A stretch of DNA of 64,000 bases, from positions 171,502-235,501 of the forward strand of contig JACPDG010000037.1 in NCBI GenBank assembly GCA_016184125.1, written 5' to 3'. Positions 16,955 through 25,216 of the stretch are shown piece after piece. A model generated the notes under the pieces. It was not told where the DNA came from, searched no databases, and saw only the letters and a list, made by a program, of their open reading frames with translations. Origin of the DNA: Candidatus Rokuibacteriota bacterium. GTDB taxonomy: Bacteria; Methylomirabilota; Methylomirabilia; Rokubacteriales; CSP1-6. The position numbers and the translations under genes were made by a program. Numbering within the stretch: position 1 is the stretch's first letter; the number at the start of each line of letters is the position of its first letter.

Positions 16955-18309
16955 CGCTCGAGCTTGCGCGACACCGTCCGCACGTCGATCCCGAGGAGCT
17001 GCGCGGTCCGTGTCTTGTTCCCCCCCGTGACCCGCAGCGTCTCATCGAGCATCCGGCGCTCGACCTCGGCGAAGGGCGTGCCCATCCGCACGAGGCTGGC
17101 GATCGCTCGTGAGACCACATCCCTGATGGAGGCGCCGCGCACCTCCTCGGGGAGGTCACCGACGCCGACGAGCGAGTCACGAGTCAGGACGGCGGCGCGT
17201 TCGGTGGCGTTCTCGAGCTCTCGGATGTTCCCCGGCCACGCGTAGCCCTCGAGCCGGTCCAGCGCCTCCTGCGTGAAGCCGTCGAGTGCGCGGTTGTTCT
17301 TCGCCGCATAGTGCCGGACGAAGTGCAACGCCAGGAGCGGGATGTCCTCGTGGCGGTCGCGCAACGGCGGGACGGTCACGGTGATCACGTTCAGCCGGTA
17401 GTAGAGATCCTTGCGAAAGCGCTTGTCGCGCACCATCTGGGCCAGGTCGGCGTTCGTGGCCGCCACGATCCGCACGTCGACCCGGGTGGTTCTCGTTCCC
17501 CCGAGGTGCTCGAGCTCGCCCGACTGCAAGACGCGAAGAACCTTCGGCTGCGTCACGAGTGACAGGTCCGCGACCTCGTCGAGGAAGAGCGTGCCGCCGT
17601 CGGCGAGCTCGAACCGGCCTTCCTTGCGGCCGGTGGCCCCCGTGAAGGCGCCCTTCTCGTAGCCGAACAGCTCCGACTCGAGCAGCGCTTCCGGAAGCGC
17701 GGCGCAGTTGACCGCCACGAAGGGCCGGGCTCGGCGCGACGAGAGCTCGTGGATCCGTCGCGCGATCAGCTCCTTTCCGGTCCCGCTCTCACCGTGCAGC
17801 AGGATCGTCGCCGAGCTGTCCGCAACCTGATCGACGAGCTCCATCGTCCGCCGGAACGCCGGGCTCGCCCCGATCAGCTTGCCGCGGGCACGCAGGTCGT
17901 CGAGCTGCTTGCGGAGCGCCTGGTTCTGGCGGATGAGGTCGCGCCGCTCGAGCGCCTTGGTGACGATCTTCAGCAGTTGCTCGCCACGGAACGGCTTCGT
18001 GAGGAAGTCGTACGCGCCGTCCTTCATGGCGCTCACCGCTTCCTCGACCGTCCCGAACGCGGTGATGAGGATGACGTCGACCTCCGGCGCGATCGCCTTC
18101 ACGGCGCGCAGCAGCTCGAGACCCGAGAGCCCGGGCATCTTGAGATCGGTCAGCACGAGGTCGATCGGGCGGGATTGCAGCTCGCCGAGCGCCGTGCGGC
18201 CGTCGGGGGCGAGCACGACGCGGTGGCCCGCGCGCGTCAGCGTGCGCTGCAGGCTCTCGCGCAGACCGGGATCGTCGTCGGCGACGAGGAGCGTCCCGGG
18301 CTCAGCCAT
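16921..18309 (-). CDS. Sigma-54-dependent response regulator, NtrC family
   Basis: 462 residues in three domains. The receiver (1-120) has the acidic pocket VADDDP, the phospho-acceptor Asp in LTDLKMPG and the lysine in FLTKPF. The AAA+ domain has Walker A GESGTGKE near 175, the sigma-54 loop [10 protein letters not shown] near 220 and Walker [11 protein letters not shown] Fis-type helix-turn-helix at the end reads [21 protein letters not shown]. It activates sigma-54 promoters when phosphorylated. Its kinase gene lies 17 bp upstream. It faces the polysaccharide operon tail-to-tail; whether it controls that operon is not shown. A longer frame upstream of the chosen ATG lacks homology-like sequence. 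Confidence 0.93.
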   Translation of the reverse strand: MAEPGTLLVADDDPGLRESLQRTLTRAGHRVVLAPDGRTALGELQSRPIDLVLTDLKMPGLSGLELLRAVKAIAPEVDVILITAFGTVEEAVSAMKDGAYDFLTKPFRGEQLLKIVTKALERRDLIRQNQALRKQLDDLRARGKLIGASPAFRRTMELVDQVADSSATILLHGESGTGKELIARRIHELSSRRARPFVAVNCAALPEALLESELFGYEKGAFTGATGRKEGRFELADGGTLFLDEVADLSLVTQPKVLRVLQSGELEHLGGTRTTRVDVRIVAATNADLAQMVRDKRFRKDLYYRLNVITVTVPPLRDRHEDIPLLALHFVRHYAAKNNRALDGFTQEALDRLEGYAWPGNIRELENATERAAVLTRDSLVGVGDLPEEVRGASIRDVVSRAIASLVRMGTPFAEVERRMLDETLRVTGGNKTRTAQLLGIDVRTVSRKLERQEDEAEQSDH

Positions 18310-18326
18310 CGCGGTGTGCCCGACCG

Positions 18327-19634
18327 CTACACATTCACGGGTCTCTTGATCGGCAGGCGGACGGTGAACGTGGCCCCACCCCCGGCGCCATTGCTCCATT
18401 CGAGCCGACCACCGTGCTCCTCGATGATCTGCCGTGCGATGCCGAGGCCGAGCCCGGTCCCCTGCGGCTTCGTCGTGAAGAAGGCCTCGAACAGGCGGCC
18501 GGCCACGTCGGCACTGATGCCCGGTCCGGTGTCCGACACGCTGAGGTCCACGCTCTCGCCGTCGAGACGGCTCGCGATCGTCACCTCGCCGCCGGCCGAG
18601 AGCGCCTCGAACGCGTTCTTCACCAGGTTCATGATCGCCTGGCGCAGCAGCGTGCGGTCGATCTCCATCGTCGGGACGCTCGCGTCCGTCTCGACACGGA
18701 CGAGGAGGCCCTGGCGCATCGCGACCGGCCGCACGAACTCCGCGAGCTCCTCGAGCAGGTGATTGATCGATTCCTCCTCGAACTGCGGCCGGGGGAACCG
18801 CGCGAACGCGAGGTACTCCTCCGTGAGCGCGTCGAGGGTCGTCACCTGGTCGCGGATGGCCTCGACGAGCCCCTTCGCCTCCTCCAGGTCGCGCGCGGAG
18901 CTGGCGCCGATGATCTCGCCGAGCATCTCCGCGTTGAGCTCGATCGCGCTGATCGGGTTGCGCACCTCATGGGCGACCTTGAGCGACAGGCGCCCGACCG
19001 TCGCCATCCGTTCGGAGACGAGGAGCTCGTCCTGCGTGGCCTGGAGCCGCTCCAGCGTGCCCTTGAGCTCCTCGTTGAGCCGCTCGACCTCCTCGCGCGC
19101 GTGGCGCTCGCGCTCGGCGACGTGCCCGAGGGAGACGGCGGGGAGGCCGACCAGGACCGACAGCGACAGCACGGACGGCCAGCCGACCCACGGCGGCACG
19201 AGCCAGGCCGCGAGCGCGTAGAGCGCGCCGGAGACCAGGGACGCCACGAGCGCGACGCGCGAGCCGAAATAGTACGCGTTGACGCCGACGAGCGGGAAGA
19301 ACAGGACGTAGAAGAAGCTGTCCCCGCCGCCGGTCAGGTAGAGGAGCACGAACACGAGGGCGAGGTCGATCGCGAGCGCGCCGAGGAAGATCGCGCGCGT
19401 CGCGCGCCGATTCACCGTGACGAGCGCGAACACGCCGAGCTTGTACGCGGCGAACCAGAAGACGAGCGAGAAGAGGTCGAGGCGATAGCGGGGCCGGAGC
19501 GGGATCAGCCCGAGCGTCGCGAGGCCGCCGACCATCGCGACCGCGAGGAGCACGGCGAACACCCGCTCATCGTGCTCGAGCAGGCGCAGCGCGGAGGACC
19601 ACCGCCTGCCTTGGGGCTTCCCTTCGCGGGTCAC
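18327..19634 (-). CDS. Membrane sensor histidine kinase, NtrB/ZraS-like
   Basis: 435 residues with a GTG start. About six transmembrane helices lie between residues 25 and 180 (LAVAMVGGLATLGLIPL through VLVGLPAVSLGHVA). A coiled coil follows (EEVERLNEELKGTLERLQ), then the H-box KVAHEVRNPISAIELNAEM with the phospho-histidine. The ATPase domain shows N (LVKNAFEAL), G1 (DTGPGIS) and G2 (GTGLGLGIA) boxes. It is the partner of the adjacent sigma-54 response regulator. The multi-helix sensor has no large periplasmic domain, so it may sense a membrane or intracellular signal. Confidence 0.93.
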   Translation of the reverse strand: MTREGKPQGRRWSSALRLLEHDERVFAVLLAVAMVGGLATLGLIPLRPRYRLDLFSLVFWFAAYKLGVFALVTVNRRATRAIFLGALAIDLALVFVLLYLTGGGDSFFYVLFFPLVGVNAYYFGSRVALVASLVSGALYALAAWLVPPWVGWPSVLSLSVLVGLPAVSLGHVAERERHAREEVERLNEELKGTLERLQATQDELLVSERMATVGRLSLKVAHEVRNPISAIELNAEMLGEIIGASSARDLEEAKGLVEAIRDQVTTLDALTEEYLAFARFPRPQFEEESINHLLEELAEFVRPVAMRQGLLVRVETDASVPTMEIDRTLLRQAIMNLVKNAFEALSAGGEVTIASRLDGESVDLSVSDTGPGISADVAGRLFEAFFTTKPQGTGLGLGIARQIIEEHGGRLEWSNGAGGGATFTVRLPIKRPVNV

Positions 19635-19647
19635 GGCGACCCTAGTG

Positions 19648-19653
19648 TATACT
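19648..19653 (+). promoter_or_regulatory. -10-like box TATACT of the RRM gene
   Basis: TATACT lies 25 nt before the RRM start codon, followed by the ribosome site AAGGAGA (19664-19670). No TTGACA-like -35 is seen at the expected distance. The 44-bp gap is a divergent intergenic region shared with the histidine kinase gene. Confidence 0.45.
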
Positions 19654-19678
19654 CCCGAGCCACAAGGAGACCCCCCCT

Positions 19679-20008
19679 ATGCCGGTCAAACTCTTCGTCG
19701 GCGGCTTGTCGTACTCCACCTCCAGTGAACGGCTGCGCGAAGCCTTCGCCGCCTGCGGCAGCGTCGAGTCGGCGAGCGTCGTCACCGACCGCGACACGGG
19801 TCGCTCGCGCGGCTTCGGCTTCGTCGAGATGGCCACGTCCGAGGACGCCGAGCAGGCGATCAGTCGCCTGAACGGCACGAGTCTCGACGGTCGCACGATC
19901 CAGGTCGAGCGCGCCAAGGCACCTGCGGGTGGTCCTGGCGAACGCCGTGGGGGTCCGGGCGGCGGGCGCGGCGGCTTCAGCGGCCCGCGCGGTCCTCGTC
20001 GCTTCTGA
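19679..20008 (+). CDS. RRM RNA-binding protein (bacterial Rbp/GRP type)
   Basis: 109-residue single-RRM protein. RNP2 is LFVGGLSY at residues 5-12, RNP1 is RGFGFVEM near 43-50. A short glycine/arginine-rich tail follows (GGPGERRGGPGGGRGGFSG). This is the pattern of the small cold- or stress-related RNA-binding proteins of cyanobacteria and proteobacteria. It binds single-stranded RNA in the cytosol. The TGA stop overlaps the first bases of a family A repeat (TGACTTCATGG), so the repeat array begins exactly at the end of the gene. Confidence 0.93.
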   Translation: MPVKLFVGGLSYSTSSERLREAFAACGSVESASVVTDRDTGRSRGFGFVEMATSEDAEQAISRLNGTSLDGRTIQVERAKAPAGGPGERRGGPGGGRGGFSGPRGPRRF

Positions 20009-20340
20009 CTTCATGGGGGGACTATCGAGGCCCCCCAAACCCCCCTATCGCTCGCACACGCCCCGGGGGACCCGGGGCGTGGCGCGAGCATCCGAGTGCT
20101 TCACGAGCTCGGACTTCATGGGGGGATTATCGAGGCCCCCCAAACCCCCCTATCGCTCGCACACGCCCCGGGGGACCCGGGGCGCGGCGCGAGCATCCGA
20201 GTGCTTCACGAGCTCGGACTTCATGGGGGGATTATCGAGGCCCCCCAAACCCCCCGCGCTCGCACGCGCCCCGGGGGGTGCGCGGACGCACCCGTGGCAC
20301 CCGGGGCGCGGCTCGAGCATCGGATTCGTTCACGGGCTCT
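20007..20340 (+). repeat. Family A twin-hairpin repeat, three tandem copies (105-bp period)
   Basis: Copies start at 20007, 20112 and 20217, each with GACTTCATGGGGGGA. The first two are near-identical over 105 bp, including TATCGCTCGCACACGCCCCG and GCATCCGAGTGCTTCACGAG. The third diverges after the C-rich block and carries the nested GGTGCGCGGACGCACC stem also found at 2729-2847. Each unit can fold into a GGGGGG/CCCCCC stem and a GCCCCGGG/CCCGGGGC stem. The array fills the space between the RRM gene and the GT4 gene and supplies the latter's only likely start codon. Confidence 0.92.
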
Positions 20341-21456
20341 GAGCTGCCGCCGTCCCCGCGTTCGGGCGTCGTCCTCCACACGGAGGCTTCCACCGGCTTC
20401 GGGGGTCAGGAGATCAGGATCGTCGCCGAGAGCCGGTGGCTCCGTAACCACGGCTGGCGACCCCTGATCGCCTGCCAGCCCGGGAGCCCTCTTCAGCGCG
20501 AAGCCCAAGCCCAGGCGCTCGACGTCTGGGCGCTTCCGATGCGGCGGGCCGTCGACGTCCGCGCGTTCCTGTCGCTCCGACGGCTCATGCGCCGACATGC
20601 GGTCGCGCTCGTCCACACGCACAGCTCCATCGACAGCTGGCTGGGCGGGCTCGCCGCCAGGACGCTCGGCCTGCCGATCGTTCGCAGCCGCCACGTGACG
20701 ATCGCGATCCGGCGGGCGCTCGTCTACCGCCTCGCGGACCGGGTGGTCGCGAGCGGCGAGCGTGCGGCCGACCTCGTGCGCGCGTCCGGGATCCCCCCCG
20801 AGCGCGTCGTCGGCATCCCGCCCGGCGTCGATCTCGAGCGCTTTCATTCCGGGGTGTCGGGCCGGCGCGTGCGCGACGAGCTCGGCCTCGAGGCGCCGCT
20901 CGTCGGGCTCGTCGCGAACGTGCGCGGCTCGAAGGGCCACGGCTGTTTCCTCGAGGCCGCTCGTGAGGTCCTCGGCCGGCGACCGGACGTCCGGTTCCTG
21001 ATCGTCGGCGCGGGCGTCGGCTTCGACGACGTGCGCCGGACCGTGCACGAGATGGGCCTCGAGCGAGAGGTGCTGATGCTCGGCTTCCGCCGGGACATCC
21101 CGGAGGTGCTCGCGGCCCTCGACGTCCTCGCATTGCCCTCGATCAAGAGCGAGGCGACCTCGCAGGTCATTCTCCAGGCGCTCGCGATCGGCACACCGGT
21201 CGTCGCGACCACGGTGGGCGGCAGCCCCGAGATCGTCCGCGACGGTGTGACCGGGCGCCTGGTGCCGCCCGCGGATGCCCGCGCGCTCGCGTGCGCGATC
21301 CTCGATCTGCTCGCCGAGCCCGACGCCGCGCGCAGGATGGCGCGTGCCGGACAGGCGATCGTCCGCGAGCGGTGGTCGATGGACGCGGTGATGGCCCGGA
21401 CGACCGCGATCTACGAGGAATTGCTCGCGTCACGATCCGGTCGGGCCGGCGCGTGA
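20278..21456 (+). CDS. Glycosyltransferase family 4, start codon inside a repeat
   Basis: GT-B glycosyltransferase of about 360 native residues. The homologous part begins at VVLHTEASTGFGGQEIRI (from about 20371), which in this family sits at the N-terminus. The C-terminal half shows VANVRGSKGHG, GFRRDIPEVLAALD and SEATSQVILQALAIGTPVV with the donor-site glutamates. The only in-frame ATG/GTG upstream of the homologous region is GTG 20278, inside the third copy of the repeat array; CTG 20344 is the only other option. The native 5' end therefore seems to have been replaced by repeat sequence. It overlaps the DUF72 gene (GTGA). Confidence 0.82.
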   Translation: MRGRTRGTRGAARASDSFTGSELPPSPRSGVVLHTEASTGFGGQEIRIVAESRWLRNHGWRPLIACQPGSPLQREAQAQALDVWALPMRRAVDVRAFLSLRRLMRRHAVALVHTHSSIDSWLGGLAARTLGLPIVRSRHVTIAIRRALVYRLADRVVASGERAADLVRASGIPPERVVGIPPGVDLERFHSGVSGRRVRDELGLEAPLVGLVANVRGSKGHGCFLEAAREVLGRRPDVRFLIVGAGVGFDDVRRTVHEMGLEREVLMLGFRRDIPEVLAALDVLALPSIKSEATSQVILQALAIGTPVVATTVGGSPEIVRDGVTGRLVPPADARALACAILDLLAEPDAARRMARAGQAIVRERWSMDAVMARTTAIYEELLASRSGRAGA

Positions 21457-22163
21457 TCCGCGTCGGCACGTCGGGATACAACTACCCCGAGTGGCGCGGC
21501 TCGTTCTACCCGGAGACGCTCCCCGCGAAGCAGATGCTGTCCCACTACGCCGAGCGCTTCTCCACCGTCGAGATCAACGCCACGTTCTATCGCCTGCCGA
21601 CCCACGCGGCGCTCGAGGGCTGGGCGGCGGCGACGCCGGCGTCGTTCGTCTTCACGCTCAAGGCGCCGCAGCGGATCACGCACCACCGCCGGCTCGTCGG
21701 CGTCGACGAGCATCTCCGTCGCTTCGTCGACGTCGCGGCCGTCCTCGGGCCCAAGCTCGGGCCGCTCTTCTTCCAGCTCCCGCCCACCTTCAAGAAGGAG
21801 CCGGGCCGCCTCGCGGATCTGCTCGCGATGCTGCCGCCCGGACGGCGGGCCGCGTTCGAGTTCCGCCACGCCTCGTGGTTCGCCGACGAGGTGTACGCGT
21901 TGCTCGGGACGCGCGACGCCGCGCTGTGCATCGCGGACACGGAGGACGGCACCACGCCGGAGGTCGCGACGGCGACCTGGGGCTACCTGCGCCTGCGGGA
22001 TGCGGACTACACCGACGCGGCGCTCGATGGCTGGGCCGAGAGGATCGCGGGGCACGGCTGGCGCGACGCGTTCGTGTACTTCAAGCACGAGGACGGTGTG
22101 ACGCCCGAGGCGGGCGTGCTGGCGGCCGTCCGCCTGAGAGACCGCCTGGGGCGCGCCGCGTAG
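21453..22163 (+). CDS. DUF72 (YecE-like) protein
   Basis: 236-residue TIM-barrel protein of the DUF72 family. It begins IRVGTSGYNYPEWRGSFYP, directly at the GTG whose last bases overlap the previous stop. Other family blocks are VEINATFYRLP, FVFTLKAPQRITH, FFQLPPTFK and AFEFRHASWF. Biochemical function is not established for the family. The strong conservation of aromatic and acidic residues suggests an enzyme or a sugar/nucleotide binder. Co-transcription with the GT4 gene is likely. Confidence 0.9.
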   Translation: MIRVGTSGYNYPEWRGSFYPETLPAKQMLSHYAERFSTVEINATFYRLPTHAALEGWAAATPASFVFTLKAPQRITHHRRLVGVDEHLRRFVDVAAVLGPKLGPLFFQLPPTFKKEPGRLADLLAMLPPGRRAAFEFRHASWFADEVYALLGTRDAALCIADTEDGTTPEVATATWGYLRLRDADYTDAALDGWAERIAGHGWRDAFVYFKHEDGVTPEAGVLAAVRLRDRLGRAA

Positions 22164-22220
22164 GCTACCGCCGGCGACGGGCCAGCGCCGCGGCGACCCC
22201 TCGAGGGTCACCCATTTAGT

Positions 22221-22258
22221 TTGACAAATATTCAAATACAGCGATACAGTATTTCCTC
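22221..22258 (+). promoter_or_regulatory. Promoter and possible operator of the ArsR gene
   Basis: TTGACA (22221-22226) and TACAGT (22245-22250) are separated by 18 nt, and the GTG start is 8 nt after the -10 box, so the mRNA is probably leaderless. The inverted repeat AAATAC-N9-GTATTT at 22234-22254 overlaps the -10 box and is of the size expected for an ArsR operator. The 22214-22256 stretch is strikingly AT-rich for this genome. Confidence 0.65.
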
Positions 22259-22624
22259 GTGACGTCGTCCCCCGGCACGGTGACCCCGCTCCAGGTCTTC
22301 AAGGCCGACTTCTTCAAGGCGCTCGCCCACCCGCTCCGCATCCGGGTCCTGGAGCTCCTGCGCGCCGGGGAAAAGAGCGTCCAGGAGCTGCAGCAGGCGC
22401 TCGGCGTCGACCAGTCGACCGTGTCGCAGCAGCTGGCGGTCCTCAGGCGCCAGAGCATCGTGTCCGCCCGGAAGGAGGGCACGAGCGTCCGGTACGCCGT
22501 GCGCGACCGGCGCGTGAGCGACCTCCTCGACGTCGCTCGCGCGATCTTCGACAACCAGCTCGTCGGCACCCAGACCCTCCTCCGCGAGCTCCGCCGAGAG
22601 CGGCCGGTTTCGAGGCGGCGGTGA
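22259..22624 (+). CDS. ArsR/SmtB family transcriptional regulator
   Basis: 121-residue winged-helix repressor. The DNA-binding domain is FFKALAHPLRIRVLELL, then the recognition region LGVDQSTVSQQLAVLRRQSIV and the wing KEGTSVRYAV. No cysteine is present, so it lacks the usual ArsR or CadC metal sites and probably senses something other than thiophilic metals. It lies 88 bp ahead of the hydrogenase-like operon and is the obvious candidate regulator. An inverted repeat in its own promoter suggests autoregulation. Confidence 0.9.
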   Translation: MTSSPGTVTPLQVFKADFFKALAHPLRIRVLELLRAGEKSVQELQQALGVDQSTVSQQLAVLRRQSIVSARKEGTSVRYAVRDRRVSDLLDVARAIFDNQLVGTQTLLRELRRERPVSRRR

Positions 22625-22678
22625 CAGGGCGCTCCTCGACCCCCGTGCGGCGGCGCCGCCACTGGCCGGGCGCCGAGC

Positions 22679-22710
22679 GCGCCGGCGCCAGCGCCCGGGG
22701 GCGCCGGCGC
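22679..22710 (+). promoter_or_regulatory. 11-bp perfect hairpin two bases before the complex's first start codon
   Basis: Arms 22679-22689 (GCGCCGGCGCC) and 22700-22710 are exactly complementary around AGCGCCCGGG. The stem ends 2 nt before the ATG at 22713 and occupies the place of a ribosome site; no Shine-Dalgarno is visible. It may limit translation or end transcription from the ArsR gene. Confidence 0.5.
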
Positions 22711-22712
22711 TG

Positions 22713-23225
22713 ATGCTGCGCCAGCTGCGCGCCGCGCTCGGCGTCGGCGTCGTCACGGAACCGCCGGCGCCCGCCTCCGAGATCGAGGCCCTCGGCGTCA
22801 CGCTGCGCGGCGAGATCGCCCGCCTCTTCGGTCGATCGCTCCACATCCGTCAGGTGGACGCCGGCTCGTGCAACGGCTGCGAGATCGAGATCTCGGGACT
22901 GACCGGCCCCCACTACGATCTCGAGCGGTTCGGCCTGCACTTCGTCGCGTCCCCTCGCCACGCCGATTGCCTGCTCGTCACCGGCCCCGTGACGCGGAAC
23001 ATGGCGGAAGCGCTCCGTCGCACGTGGGAGGCGACGCCCGATCCGAAGCTGGTGATCGCGGTCGGTGATTGCAGTCGCGACGGCGGCATCTTCGCCGGGT
23101 CCTACGCGATCGCGGGCGGCGTCGCGGACGTCATTCCGGTCGACGCCGTCATCCTCGGTTGCCCGCCGTCCCCGAAGGCCCTGCTCGCGGGCCTGCTCGA
23201 CGCGATGGGCCGGCTGCGACAATGA
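22713..23225 (+). CDS. NuoB/HyfI-like small subunit of a hydrogenase-related complex
   Basis: 170-residue iron-sulfur subunit homologous to the small subunit of group 4 [NiFe] hydrogenases and NuoB. The four cysteines for the proximal [4Fe-4S] cluster are visible: two in GSCNGCEIEI (near residues 52-55), one in VGDCSRDGG and one in GCPPSP. It sits on the cytosolic side and passes electrons next to the large subunit. The cluster is intact although the large subunit lacks nickel ligands. Its stop overlaps the next ATG. Confidence 0.9.
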   Translation: MLRQLRAALGVGVVTEPPAPASEIEALGVTLRGEIARLFGRSLHIRQVDAGSCNGCEIEISGLTGPHYDLERFGLHFVASPRHADCLLVTGPVTRNMAEALRRTWEATPDPKLVIAVGDCSRDGGIFAGSYAIAGGVADVIPVDAVILGCPPSPKALLAGLLDAMGRLRQ

Positions 23226-25216
23226 GCCGCGTCGCGTACAGCGTCGCGGCCGCGCTCGGCGCGCTCGCGGCCATGATCGGCATCAGCGGTCTCCTCGGCG
23301 ACACGTGGGTCGTCACGGTGCCGTGGGCCGTGCCGCTGGGCGGCCTCCAGCTGTCGATGGACCGGCTCGCGGGGTTCTTCGTCGCGCTGATCGGTTTCGC
23401 CACCATCCCGGTGTCGCTCTATGCGATCGGCTACGCGGGCGACGACCGCCGCGGCGCCCTCCCGTACGTCGGGTTCGTCATCGCGATGTGCGCGGTACCG
23501 CTCGCCGCCAACGTCATGACCTTCGCGGTCGCCTGGGAGCTCATGGCGCTCGCCTCCTACTTGCTCGTCGTGCAGAAGGCCACCAACGGGACGGCGACAC
23601 ACCCGGGCGCGCCGGCGGCGGACGGCAGCGAATCCCACGACGCGAGCCCGCACGCCGGTGGACGCCACGCTCACGACGCGGCAGAGGCGACGGGCGCCGC
23701 CTGGACCTATGCGGTGATGGCGCACGCAGGCTTCGTCTGCCTCCTCGCCGGCATGCTGCTGCTGTCCGCGTGGTCGGGGAGCACGCGGTTCGCCGACTGG
23801 CGGGACACCGAGCTGACACCCCTCGCCCGTGACGCCGTGTTCGTCCTGCTCGCGCTCGGCTTCGCGTCCAAGGCCGGCGTCATCCCGCTGCACGTGTGGC
23901 TTCCGCTCGCGCATCCCGCGGCGCCCTCCCATGTCTCCGCGCTCATGTCCGGCGTGATGATCAAGCTCGGCGTGTACGGGCTCTTCCGGGTCTCGCTGGA
24001 GTGGATCGGCCCCGCGCCCGCCTGGTGGGGCGTCGCGATCCTGGTCGCCGGCACCATCTCGGCGGTCGTCGGCGTGCTCTACGCGCTCGTCGAGCACGAT
24101 CTCAAGCGGCTCCTCGCCTTCCACAGCATCGAGAACGTCGGCATCATCCTGATCGGCCTCGGCGCCGGCGTGCTGTTCCTCGAGAGCGGCCTCGGAACGC
24201 TGGCCGTGCTCGGCATCGCGGCGGCGCTCTACCACACCGCCAACCACGCCGCGTTCAAGGGGCTGCTGTTCCTCGGCGCGGGCGCTGTCGTTCGCAGCAC
24301 CGGCACCCGGAACATGGAAGTCATGGGCGGGCTCGTGAAGCGGATGCCCTGGACGGCCGCCATGTTCCTCCTCGGCGCCGTGGCGATCTCCGCGCTGCCT
24401 CCGCTCAACGGGTTCGTGAGCGAGTGGCTGACGTTCCAGGCGCTGCTCCAGAGCCTGCAGGTCCCGCACACGGGCATCGGTCTCGTGTTCGTGGGCGGCA
24501 TGGCGGGCCTCGCCCTCACCGGCGGTCTCGCGATGGCGTGCTTCGTCAAGGCCTTCGGGGTCACGTTCCTCGCGCTCCCGCGGAGCGAAGCGGCGCGGAG
24601 CGCCGTGGAGGCGCCCGGCTGGATGCGCCTCGGCATGGCGCTCCTGGCCTTCGCCTGCGTGGCGCTCGGCCTCGGCCCGACGATCGTCGTCCCGGTGCTC
24701 GGACTGGTCGCCGGCGACCTCACCGGCGAGGTGACGCCGCTCTGGTTCGGCGACTGGCTCCGGCTCGACGTCCCCGGCGACTTCGCGAGCCTGTCGACCT
24801 TCGCCATCGCGATCGCCCTCCTGGTCGCGGGGATCGTGCCGCTGGTCGTCCTCCGCGCACGCGGCCTCACGCGCCGGCGCGTGTACGAGACGTGGGGCTG
24901 CGGGCGGCTCCTCCAGACCTCGCGCATGCAGTACACGGCCACCGCGTTCGCGAGCCCCTTCCGGCGAATCTTCGACTTCCTCTACCAGCCGGCCCACGCG
25001 CTCCACGTCGAGGCGCACCCCGAGTCGCGGTTCTTCGTGGACGCCATCCGCTACGTGCACGAGACGCGCGCGGTCGCCGAGGACTGGCTCTACCATCCGC
25101 TCTCGCAGGCCCTGCACGACGTCACCGAGCGCATCCGCGGCGTCCAGTCCGGCTCGACCAACGTCTACCTCGTCTACATCCTCGCCGCGCTCGTCCTCAT
25201 GCTGGTGCTCGGATGA
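23222..25216 (+). CDS. HyfB/NuoL-like proton-translocating membrane subunit
   Basis: 664-residue antiporter-like protein with about 15-16 transmembrane helices. Conserved features include VAWELMALASYLLV (glutamate of TM5), FGASK-type lysine in ALGFASKAGVIPLHVWLP and the charged SHVSALMSGVMIKLGVYG block. YHTANHAAFKGLLFLGAG holds later polar residues. An unusual His/Ala-rich insertion lies near residues 125-165. It should move protons or sodium, as HyfB and MbhH-type subunits do. The C-terminal 120 residues include a further helix at the end, as in HyfB. ATGA overlap to both neighbours. Confidence 0.9.
   Translation: MSRVAYSVAAALGALAAMIGISGLLGDTWVVTVPWAVPLGGLQLSMDRLAGFFVALIGFATIPVSLYAIGYAGDDRRGALPYVGFVIAMCAVPLAANVMTFAVAWELMALASYLLVVQKATNGTATHPGAPAADGSESHDASPHAGGRHAHDAAEATGAAWTYAVMAHAGFVCLLAGMLLLSAWSGSTRFADWRDTELTPLARDAVFVLLALGFASKAGVIPLHVWLPLAHPAAPSHVSALMSGVMIKLGVYGLFRVSLEWIGPAPAWWGVAILVAGTISAVVGVLYALVEHDLKRLLAFHSIENVGIILIGLGAGVLFLESGLGTLAVLGIAAALYHTANHAAFKGLLFLGAGAVVRSTGTRNMEVMGGLVKRMPWTAAMFLLGAVAISALPPLNGFVSEWLTFQALLQSLQVPHTGIGLVFVGGMAGLALTGGLAMACFVKAFGVTFLALPRSEAARSAVEAPGWMRLGMALLAFACVALGLGPTIVVPVLGLVAGDLTGEVTPLWFGDWLRLDVPGDFASLSTFAIAIALLVAGIVPLVVLRARGLTRRRVYETWGCGRLLQTSRMQYTATAFASPFRRIFDFLYQPAHALHVEAHPESRFFVDAIRYVHETRAVAEDWLYHPLSQALHDVTERIRGVQSGSTNVYLVYILAALVLMLVLG

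Noticed and set aside
20007-20340. Rho-independent terminator of the RRM gene
   Set aside because: The stems lack a following T-tract and the unit is repeated three times, so it is better described as a repeat array, although it may still stop transcription.
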